Shown: positions 35,037 to 46,016 of the stretch, in pieces | Position numbering within the stretch: the first letter of the stretch is position 1 | How the letters are laid out: each line of letters opens with the position of its first letter | NCBI GenBank assembly: GCA_951230915.1 | Contig: OX579637.1 | Span: 4,340,001-4,404,000, forward strand | Direction of reading: 5' to 3' | From: Antitrichia curtipendula | Taxonomy: Eukaryota > Streptophyta > Bryopsida > Hypnales > Leucodontaceae | Length of the DNA stretch: 64,000 nt | Notes under the pieces: model-generated | Database searches by the model: none | Seen by the model: the letters and a program-made list of their open reading frames with translations, nothing else | What the model was told of the DNA's origin: nothing | Made by a program: the position numbers and the translations under genes

Positions 35037-38000
35037 CCACTCCTCAGCCACAGTATGTGGGGAAGTTGAAATAGAAGTTGAGCTTGGTCATGGAATTCTT
35101 CTTTTCCATAGAGAGGGAGAATCCATTAATGCAGCTAGCCTTTAATTTGATTTCAGGGGAATATCTTCAAGTCAATTGCTGCATTAAGGGGTCCAAACTA
35201 CTTTTTGAGTTCAAAGATCATGTGTGGTAGCATGTTACTCCCTTCTTGGGCCTGGACCTCTCCTCCATGCACTTGCAAACTAGGACCCACCCTGTAGAAA
35301 AGGAAATTTCAGAAAATGAAAATTGACTTACTCGCTTCAATTAAAAAAAATTTGAAAGTAGACGCTAGAGGTTTTTGGATTTATAACAAAAGATAAGGTA
35401 CATATTTTTTTAATTCAAATTGAAGGATGCATTTATAAATTATCCAAATAGAAAGTAAAAGGGTTATGAGTTCAAAAAACAAATGAACACGTCTCCTATT
35501 CTGTAGATTCTAATTGAGTGGGTTAATTTTTGGTAATAGAGGCTACAAGGGTTTGGTAATAGGAATTCTCATCATTGACGTATTACAATGTATTCAAATG
35601 TATTTCAAGGATTTATTTTTGAAAATAGAGGCTACAAGGATTTGGAAAGGAAACAAAATGCAAGTTCTAATGGTTTTGAAGCAAGTTCAAGGCTTTAGTC
35701 TTGTTACTGGATGCTACAAGGGTTTTGATTTCAAATCATATAGAAGGTATGTTTTATTTAGTTATTGTTGAAGGCTTTATGGTGTTGATAAATTGTTGTT
35801 CTAAGTATTTAAAATTCAAATCAAATACAAGTTAAATGCTATGCGCTTGTGCTTCAAGGGCTTCAAGTTGAAGTACGGGACTACGGGTTATAAGGATTTG
35901 GAAATCCCTTCAAATACAAGTTAATATTTTTGGGTTCTACTTCAAGGGTTCATTTGTGTATGGGATGTATTTGAAATTTTTAATAGAAACGTCCCAAAAA
36001 GAAGACTACTATGTTTAAAATAATAGGATGTGTGGAATTAATTATAAAAGATATTGACTGTTGGATTTTTAGATTTTAACAACTATTGATGCTCAATTAT
36101 GGAGGCAAAAAATGCATCTTTTGGAGACGAATAATTATAAGAAGATGAATAGTGCTTTTATTCCCTTGGAAAAAAATTATTTTGGAATCTAAAGCAAATG
36201 CAATATTTCTTTGTTTTTAAAAATGAGAAATAAAAAGTTCTCTAGAATTTATACAAATTTGGAAACAGAAGGAATAGAAAGCTAGAATTAACCGAATTGG
36301 ATCATACTAAAAAAAATTTAATTTATATATACAGTTCTTTTAAAATTTAATAATTGATAGCTGATAGCATATTGTTTGGAACATTAGCATAATGTTTGGA
36401 AGATTCCAAAAGATTTGGAATTAGTCCAATTGATTTTGTGTTCTTAAGTCTTAACCCCTAAAGGACCAAACATCGTTTATTGGCAACATAGTTATTTTGG
36501 GCTGCTCACTACGAATGGAATTTTTATTTTTTTTCTTTAAAATTTAACAAAACATTTTTCCGAGTAGCTTTAAGGGCCAACAATTTTCATAACTTTTCAC
36601 TATACCGTTAAAAAGTTATTGTATGATTTGTAGTTTTCATTGCTCGGCGGGCAACCCGGACAACAAATACAACTTTTTTTAAAATCACTTTTAAAATTTA
36701 AAAAAATTTGAAATTGGTTCTCTAGATTTATATATACATGGGAAGCTTTGAATTATTCTATTTTGATTTATGAGATGAAAGTTATGAGGAGTTTTAGTTG
36801 AAGGTAGTTAGCGGGGAGTTATGGAATCTCCACTCTAAAATAAACTTTGAAGTCCTTCATTTAACTCAATTTTCAAAATTTTTGGAAAAAAATAAAAAAT
36901 TTAGGTGTAGATAGTTTATTACAACATTACAACCATTGGGATTGGCATTTTTCAATTCTATAACTAAATTGTTACCAATTTAGTATTTTGAATCATTCTC
37001 TACTTCTTTCTACTTACAAATTTTATCCTATATGTTGTAGAGTTCAAAGTGATCTAAAATTTTTTAGCATGTAGCCAACTTGCCTTGAAGAATGAATCCA
37101 AAGAAGCACCACCATTTTGGACATTTTTAAAAAAAAGGGTGGGACCTTGTGAAGTGCAACTGCCTGGATTTTCGCATAGGAAACAAAAGAAATTTTTGTC
37201 TCCTTTGACGCCTATGTCTTGCAATCTGTAAGGCGGAAATTTCCGAATTTTTTTCTTCATCTTCTCAAACCAGTTGACTACAAGATCCTACAGTTACATG
37301 TGCCCAAAGATGTTTTTTTCTCCAAAACTTGGTACTTGTACTAGAAATGGCAGTTTTGGAGCGTTTTTGTTGAAAACATAGTCAGAAACCTTTATGGGAG
37401 AGGGCTCTAAAACAGCCCAGGCATTTTCAACCATCCAGTAGGGGCCCTAAAATGGACATGTGAATTGTGGAAAATGGAAATGTGAATTACAATGGAGCTT
37501 GATGAGATTTACTTTAACTTCTTCAATGGATGGTTTAAGAGCCACATGGAGTTCCTTCCTAACTAAGTGGTCAGGTGTCTACTAATTTAATTCAAAATTA
37601 GAGTTTGTTGTTCAAATACCTTCTTACAAGCACTGAAAAAACTAAAATAATGATTAAATCAAGCATTCATTTCAGATTTAGAAAGGATGCTTTTAGAAAC
37701 GATTTCAATTGCTTTGTAGATGTTGTGGGCATCTTAAAATTTTAAAAGAATCGTAGCCCGTAGCCCATAAGATGCAGGAAGGAATGACTTTGAAATATAT
37801 AATACTCTTCAATATGAAAATGAAGTGAATTCCTAACTGTTTTAATTCACCAAGCTTCCAACAAAAAGCGGGTCTGAGTGAGGCAGTCAGTGAGTGAGCA
37901 AGCCAACAAGGGCCCCGTTACCTTTACTTTGAAATTCACAATGGAAAAAAATATGGTTTGATTGAACAAGGGCCTTCTTTCATTCCCAAACAAATTACTT

Positions 38001-38526
38001 GAATTTGTGTCTTATTTAAAAAAATGTAGTTTGCGTGAACAAGGGTCCCTCCTTGTTGGAAGTTATTACTTATAAATTCAAATGGAATTATTAACTTTTT
38101 GCCTACAATGGAAAAAAATATGGTTCAATTGAACAAGGGTCCCTTTAGTGCTCGTTAATGGCGAATGAATTAAATTCATTCGCCTATAAGGAAAAAAAAT
38201 ACGGATCCACGGAGCAAGGTTTGTCCTCTTTACTTTTAACTTTACAAAAAATTAGTTTTTCAATACATTGTGCGACTAGATGTTTTGACTTTGAACATTT
38301 TAAACTTTAAAATTTTGCACTAATAAGTTTTGAGCTTTAAATTTTTACAATGGAAAATTGAATTGAGAGTCTAGCAAAAAAAAGAAAATTCAAAAAGGCT
38401 TCATTTTCATTATTAAAAAAATTGTTAAGTAGAAGTAGGTAGGAGATAAGAGTAATATCTAAAATAATATCTTTTATATGGAATGAAAATGCATTAATTC
38501 CAATGGTGAGATTGTTCTAGCAAAAA

Positions 38527-38605
38527 ACGTCCGTGCCCCGACTACTTCCATCCACGCCCTGACTTCCGTGCGTGCCCCTACCGGTGACGTCCACACCCTG
38601 GATCC
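38527..38605. repeat. Right subterminal repeats of the hAT element
   Basis: About five copies of the same motif in inverted orientation (ACGTCCGTGCCCCGAC, ATCCACGCCCTGAC and similar). Confidence 0.8.
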
Positions 38606-38750
38606 TACTTGGCAACCAGGTGGCGTCAAAGTGGCAACCACATCACCTGTTTTTTCAATGGCAGAAAGTCAACTTAGTGTTGACTACATCGGACGAACGA
38701 GTCCTCTATTGGAAGGGCGAACCGGACATCCGTCTATTATAACAACCCTG

Positions 38751-38758
38751 ATTTTGCT
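38751..38758. other. Target site duplication, right (ATTTTGCT)
   Basis: Exact copy of 34682-34689. Confidence 0.95.
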
Positions 38759-39159
38759 TGATTAGAGAGACAAAATTGTAAAAAGGAATTCACAATTAAT
38801 ATTTGAAAGATTACAATGACAAACCTAATGGTCCATTGTATCCATGTTACTGAATGAATCTTAGATTATAAGTAAGTAGATTTTTAATAAGGTGAAAGGA
38901 CTATTTTTAAAATGCATATGAATGCCAAGAATTGATAACTACAGTAATAATTAAATGAATTATTCGTACCATTACAATATAGAATGTGTTTCCTAGAATT
39001 TTATCATGACTAGAGCTGAGAAAAATTTCCTTATGTCCAAGATTTAAGGGTAGTTCGAGATAACTTTAATTCGACAACATACAACAGGTACGGTTGAGGA
39101 CTTTGGATGCAGTTGTATAACAATAGAAATGGAATTGCAGACATAGACAACTAGATTTA

Positions 39160-39720
39160 CTTACAGAGCTGAATGATGTTTCCCCCACACTGCAATACTT
39201 CAGCATATCCTTCTCGATGGTTATTATTATGAATTGATTCCCTTCTAAGAGATCACCAACTTGTTCACATTCTTGGATTTGATTGTTGGCAATGCCTCCA
39301 TTAGGCGGGGACTTACAAAACTGAACAACCGTTGTACTTCTATTCCTAGACCGTTGCAACTCTTTCCTTGAATAGTAAAGGAGTTTCCTAACCTTCCTCC
39401 TCTTCCTATAGCTGCACTGAGAACCACCATTTGTAATACAGTTTGGCGTAAGCATAAGACTAATAGTACATACTTCGGAACAACAATGAGAAGGGTGGAA
39501 CAAAATATGGAAAGAAATGTGAACGATCACTTATCATTATATAATGATGATGCTTCAGGAGTGTATCTCGATGATTCACCTATTGCAAGCACTGCATTTG
39601 TCGCAATATGACTAAGGCCGTCATGTTCTCATATTATGTAATAACTGGACAATATGCTGAATAAAAACTTTGTGCCCTCTCTAAAGTGTTTGGGTTTAAG
39701 GCTGCGCAATTCTGAAGACC
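39160..39720 (-). pseudogene. Possible exon remnants of an unknown gene
   Basis: The block around 39165-39450 encodes QCSYRKRRKVRKLLYYSRKE and ends before a GTAAGT donor (minus, near 39163). Upstream, 39540-39720 reads SSELRSLKPKHFREGTKF, then a TGA, then HDGLSHIATNAVLAIGESS. Composition looks protein-like but I recognise no family. It could be a host gene relic or another element. Confidence 0.25.
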
Positions 39721-42700
39721 ATTGACAAGGATTACAATGTAAAGATACATAAATTAATTTATAAATGACTAGAATTAAATAAATAAAAATTAATATCTGT
39801 AAAATTTCCTTTAAAGAACATTTAATAGAATTCCAATACATCAACGTACAAAAGTCCATCATGAACCACTTGCAATACAGCCAAGTCCAGTTAAATAATT
39901 TATGAACTATGTATTTCACTCTTTCTAAGATTTGTACATATTATTTATAAAAAAAATGGGTATCTCTTGATTTGCAGAATTAATAGTCAATTCGTACTTT
40001 CAATCAAGCATTCCAATACTCAAATTTTTTCATTTTCGGTGAATAAATTACTAAAGTTATTTTTTAGCATACTACATTTTTGAAATCAATTGATAATGAC
40101 TTTTTCTAATTCAATTGTATAGATATGTAGACATATAGATTTCAAATTACCATAAACCTTCTAAAGTAACAATGAAATGAGCAATAAAGTGTTGGGCCAT
40201 TGGAAAGTCTCATATGCCTCAACTTTGAAGAAATGAATATCTCTATGCTAGAATTCTAAATTTTCTCAAAATATCTCTAAATCTCTAAACTTTCTCAAAA
40301 TAATTGTATCATCATGCTCAATGTTATGATATTAGTTACCATGAAAAGGACTATTAGAAAAATCAAATTACAATTGAAGATATCTCTTATCCCAAATTCA
40401 GACATTATCCTGCCAACATCAACATCTTTGTAGAGAAAATTGTGAAACTTTTTTGAAGACACTCATTCTAGGGAAATTGTGCATGTGGTTGTTTTGTACT
40501 ATGTGTATAAGCACTACAATTAAAAAGACTCCTCACCAATGTTTGTCAATGAATATCATGAAATTTAAATTAAAAAAATCACCAGAAACAAGAATATGGT
40601 CTTTTGAAATTGAAATTTGGTGTGCTCATTAATTTGCATTTGCATAAGGCTAAATTGATAATTATGTTGAACAAAACAGAACAATTCAAATACAACTTAT
40701 AGAAACACGTATGAAGAAGTCATTCCATAGCAAGTGTTCACAAAAAGTAGGTCTCCATTAAATTTTAAGCACTCATGTTCCAATTTTAGGATTGCATGCA
40801 TTTAATGCACAAGATATTTGCATTCAAAAGATTTAGGGTAAAATACTTTTATTGCAACTTGCTTGATTAAAGTTTCTGCCTTATAAAATTTTGAACTTCA
40901 AATTTTTGTACTCTTGATTTTGGTTTTTTAAATTTTAAAGTTGAATAGTCTACTTTAGAATCTAAAAAAAGAATTTCAAGGAAGAATACTAAATTATTTG
41001 GATTCAAGGTACTAAAAGATTATTAAGTACAAATACATTTAAGATTGAAGAAAAGACTAAACCATCCATAATTCTAAGATGGAAATGAAATACAATAATC
41101 TCAACGGTGAAATGGTTCTACCAAGCAAATCTAACCCTATGTATGAATTTATTTCTGTAATTGTAAAAAATGCATTGACAAATGAATTGTATAAGTTATT
41201 TTTTGAAGAAGATTCTTATATTGCTCCAAAAAATAAGGTAGTCTATAGCTTTCTCATTAATTGTCCTCACAAAAGGAATCAAATTTTCAAATGGAGACAA
41301 AAAAAGAAAGTGAAAGGACAAAATAGATTAAAAAATAATGAATAGTTTGGTGATTATATTGTATTGCCCTCCAACCTCCACTTTGGGCTCATTGTGCTAA
41401 GTATAACCTTTAGTCCATGTCACTAATTGAAATAAAAATTATATATCCATGAAGCATTGGACATCTTTAAAAAGGTTAAAAAAATTCAATACAAATTCAC
41501 TTGAAACAATAGTAAAGTATTTGGACTCAACTTATCCTTTGTAGATTAAGGCAAAAAATACTTTTGGAGGTGAGACCCAGGGCCATTTTTTGTTTCACTC
41601 TAAAAACCATGTGTTGAAAATTTTGCTATTAATGTACAAAGCAAGCCCAAACAAGTACTACAAGTTGTGAGTATGCTGAAGACTTCAATTTCGAAACCAA
41701 ATTAAACTGTATGCAAATGTATTTTGTTTTAGGAATGTCATGCATTGATGAGCATGCGCCATTTGCCTATTTCTTGTCCTTTTGGAAAACCCATAACAAC
41801 AATTATTGACAACTATTGTGCAAACGAAGCACAAAATAAATTGGTAATATAGAAGTGAAATATTTATGGTTTCAGAAGTTTATTCTCTTCTTGAAAGCCA
41901 TGTGTATAAAAAAAACTTTACGTTCTCACTTGTCTGTCCAACTAGTAATTGTGGAAGTATGTTTTACAAAAATTATTAAAGTTTTGAGAGCAAAATACTA
42001 ATTGAAAATCCTCTTTATATCCAAATAAGTAATTATGTCAAACTTTGTGGCATAGGGAGTACCCTTTAGTCACATTCAATCATAGATTAAATTGATTTAG
42101 TACATTCAAATGAATGGTTCATTTGATGGCCTTCACATGAACTTAAATCAATCATAATTTGTCCTTCATGTGAGCAAGCATTAATCAAGTTCAATCATTC
42201 ATGATTAATCATGAGAGGTTCAAACTATTACAAATGACTCTAATGTATCCCATGGAATCATAAATTCATGTGAGAGTATAGAAAATAAATTGTTGCAACT
42301 CAAAGAGTTTTGTAGCAACCGGCATATATTTAACTCACAATACATACACTTATGAATGTTCAAAGAAGGGTAATGAAAGTCCTAATTTGGTAAATAATTA
42401 GGAATGCTATACGTAAGGGAAAAATTCTTTTGCAAAAAGCCTTTTTACTATACAATATATACATGTACGTTGTAACAATGTGTTTCATAAAATAATTGAA
42501 TTCAAATAATAAAAGTAAGCGACTATTTCATATGACAAGGATGAATACAAAAAAATTCTACAAAAGTGAGTACTTTTAGGAGTTGTTTTTTAGAGAGCAC
42601 AAAATAGTTATTATATAACTTTTAAAGTTCCAATGACTTAGAGAATACACACAACATGCAATGTATTTTTCAAAGAGAATTAAAATGAACAAAGCATTTA

Positions 42701-44300
42701 CAGTGAGTATCCTAAAGCTGGAAAAAAAAATGGATTTTCATGTCCACATCTTTAGTTCTTCATACTTGTTGTAAATTTGTCATGGAAGTGCATGGTGAAG
42801 CATTTATGACATGTTTGTCCATAAAAATAGTTTGTAAAATTTTTCATGTGTACATATTCATGAGAAGAGAATTACAAGGATAAAACAAATAGATCATGCT
42901 TAAATATGAACATCGTATTTTCAATATGCTCTTGAATGAATAGACTTCTGCTCTAACCCCCACACCTTCATTAACTAGATTTTTTCAGCTTTGCATCTTT
43001 TTAACTAAAAACATCTGCACTATTGTTTTTTGATTTTATAATGGTCTATGCTGAAGAGATGATCTAGTGAAAATAAATCTATCAAAAAAATTTATTTCCA
43101 CTCATGAAAAAAATATTAAGTACAAGTACATTCAAGATTGATCCTTCAATTAAATTAATGAACAAGTCTAATATGGAATTGAAACATGGTAATTTTAATC
43201 GTGAGGTTGTTCTTGCAAACAAAATTAACCTTCCCTAACCTTTTTTCATTAATTTTTAAAATGTTAAATTAAAGAATGGATTTTAGAAAGTATGTCTTAA
43301 AGAAGATGCTTCAATTTCGTTAAAATTGAGATTATCCATAACATCCTCATCTCTAGTCCAAATATAATGAATTAAAGGTTCTCATGTAAGCAAGAGGATC
43401 ATCTTTGAGATTAAAATATAAAATTAAAAAACTCAAGTTCATTTATTCTGTATTTTGGGATGCCCGTGGTTTTGTTTTTTATACTCATTGTGGCATACCT
43501 TTGGTTCCATGGCACCTATTGAAATAAGAATTACATTTATAGAAAATGAATCGCATTTCCTATCTTCAAAAACAGTTATACAAAACTATGTAAAAATTGG
43601 AGATTACATGAGCATACCCAAAATCTAAAGAGCCCCCCCCTAACTAGGAACTTTTTGGACTTTAGAGATTAATGGTTTCAAACTTCTTGAGAATTAGTTG
43701 TAAAGTTCACTTAGACATGCCAAATGCAAAAACAATCACATATGCAATTAAGTTTTGATGGAAATATGTTCATTTAGGCATTCTCAAATTAAATTTTCTT
43801 GAACAAACCTGACCTATGTGGACCACTCCTAAATCCTAAAACCCTAAATATTGTGTGAAAGTTAAGGAATTTTCAAGTTTCTATGAAGTCAGAAGTTCAA
43901 AAACTACTCCCCCCCCTTGGAAGCAATGGCACACTACACACCACACATTTTTTAGAAAACACTTTCGGACAGAAAACAAAAGTCTCGCACGTTGAACCCT
44001 AAATTCTAAATCCTAAACCCTGATTCCTAGACCCTAGACCGTGAACCTTAACAACCCTCTAGCCATAGACTATGACCTTTCCCCTAAACCTTAAAAACCT
44101 GACCTGTGTGGACCACCTACTTTCCTTAGATTCCTTCATTATCTTTTATAGAGGCAAAAATAGGCTTACATTTTACTTAGAATAATCTCCGGAAATAGGA
44201 TTTTTCTCGCGCGCTTAAAAAGTTGTACACATTGACAAAATTATTTGGCAGCTACTGTATTTGGAAGATTCTAGGTCGTGAGCATTTAACATTACAGCTG
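39721..44300. other. AT-rich spacer with telomere-like tracts
   Basis: No gene is supported. An 80-100-bp segment recurs diverged at 41030-41135 and 43125-43235 (ATGGAA.TGAAA.A..GTAAT.. then GGTGA..TGGTTCT), with a shorter match at 38480, so the open frame at 41079 is probably repeat-derived. Degenerate CCCTAAA tracts lie at 43833-43855 and 43994-44100. Confidence 0.45.
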
Positions 44301-44832
44301 CCAAGGCCAGAAAGTGCTTCCTCAGTTTTTTGCAATGCACCTCACTTGCGCGCTTTGTAATCTCAGTTCAGTAGGTCTCCCGGGTTTGCATTCATCTACA
44401 TTCTTATCCACCGCAAGAGTTGTTGCAGTTCTTGTACATTTTGGTCTTGGTATGCTTTAGTTATCTCACTACACTTTCACTGCAGTGGACGTTGTATTCT
44501 CAGTCGCAATCGACCGTCATGTGCTTTGTAGATTTTGAATGTATATATTTTTCTTTGGTCGGTTCACTCGAGCACTTCAACACTTTGAAATGTGCAAATT
44601 GAAGTGTTTGTGTCACAAATGTTCTCAAGTTCTATTGTCCTCAGACTCAAAATTTTATGAGTCCGTAGTGTAGTGTCTATGATGCTCATGATTTTCTATC
44701 TTTTTTGACCTAGAAATTTGTTTATTTGCAACAATTTCGAGTTCGAGAGCACGCTTCTGAGAACATTGCCGAAATTATCGGGATGCACTGTAATATCAGC
44801 CTTATCATGACCTCCGCAAAATGCGGGACATC

Positions 44833-45194
44833 ATTTCACTCGACCCGAGTTAAATTAGCAATTGTCCACCCGAATAAAAGAACTAAAGCCACAACTTAAA
44901 ACCACAAAAGCATTACATTTAACTCGACCCGAGTTAAATGTAACCTATCTTCTGGCAAATGCCAAGAACACCTGTAATCTGATGAAATACATTTTAGCAG
45001 TTTTAACTCGACCCAAGTTGAACTGGCTAATGTGTGGGTCCCGTGGATCCGTGTCTGCCAGACAGACTTTATAGTCTGGGTGTACCGTATTCCTGCTATC
45101 TAGATGTTTTATCTCAATCCGAGTTAAAGTTGTCGAGTAGCATTTCATACCAATAGTTGCAGAATCATTTCCTTCAACTCAACCCGAGTTAAAT
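44833..45194. repeat. Array of TTTAACTCG palindromes upstream of T2
   Basis: Copies at 44833-44855, 44913-44943, 44998-45025, 45107-45130 and 45173-45194. The copy at 44913 is perfect: 14-bp arms TTACATTTAACTCG around centre ACC. Weaker units follow at 45737-45760 and 45911-45939, the latter about 80 bp before the T2 start. Same family as the introns of copy A. Confidence 0.9.
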
Positions 45195-46016
45195 ATTCTA
45201 CCGTTATAATCTACATTGATGGTTGGTTGGTTTGTATGCTTTCAATGTACATAGTCGTGACTTATAATCGGAAATAGGCTGTAGGACGATAAATTTTTCA
45301 TTTTCTTTAGCTGGGTCCGTATTATACCTGAATTTTAGTACGGGTGGTGGATCAATGTTGCTTTAAGCTTCCTTTGTTATTTGATATTCTGTTTCTACAA
45401 ATTCAGTTTACCAGTGTGTAGTTTTATTGGAGGTGGGAGATGTTTCTGCATTTGTTCCGGCTGTGTTTAATATCTCGGGGCTTATTAGCACTGGGGTAAA
45501 GTATATCATCTTGTCCTGGAGGATTGTATTTTGTATTTGCAATGTTGATCTCAATTGGAGACTGGCACTGTATTGTTTTTGTGAAAGTTGCTCTTGTCGA
45601 TTTTAAGTACATATTCTGTCAAAGTGTGATGGTAATTGTAGTTCTAATACAGTCATTTGGAACTAGATTGGTTACTATAATTCTACCATTCTACCTTTCT
45701 ACATGTTAGTCGTTAATTCCTACACACCAGTGAGTCATTTAAGCTCGTCTTGAGTTAGTCTGACTACTGGCACTAGTATCCCCTCAGTAATAGATGTTCA
45801 GGATCATTTGTTCTGTAATGCAATGATTTGCAGTCATAAATTCGGAGTTTGTTCTTGATTTCATAGAGATATTGTTGGTCATGGATGAATAGAGACTTGT
45901 TTTTGTTGAATAAATTTAACTTGCCTCGAGTTGAATGTATTGTTATCTGTGTTTATTATATTGATCTTCTCTGACCTCTTGGACCGTCGTATATTGAATA
46001 TGTTGTCGCAGGAACG

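Larger units (their letters stand above)
34690..38750. mobile_element. Non-autonomous hAT-type DNA transposon
   Basis: The 4061-bp element is bounded by imperfect terminal inverted repeats: CAGGGTTGTCATAGTGGACGG at the left (34690) and, on the minus strand, CAGGGTTGTTATAATAGACGG at the right (38750). An exact 8-bp target duplication flanks it. Both ends and the length of the duplication fit the hAT superfamily. Subterminal GGACGTC/GGGCGCGG repeats line both ends. The interior is AT-rich and has no transposase or zinc-finger frame, so it must have depended on another element for movement. Confidence 0.92.

Noticed and set aside
34789..35040. Coding frame on the minus strand
   Set aside because: It is made by the GC-rich subterminal repeats of the hAT element and has a repetitive composition.
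41079..41345. 88-codon open frame as a gene
   Set aside because: Its start lies in a dispersed repeat also found near 43170 and 38480, the sequence is AT-driven and no family is recognisable.
43994..44100. A true telomere
   Set aside because: CCCTAAA units are degenerate and interstitial, with ordinary sequence on both sides.
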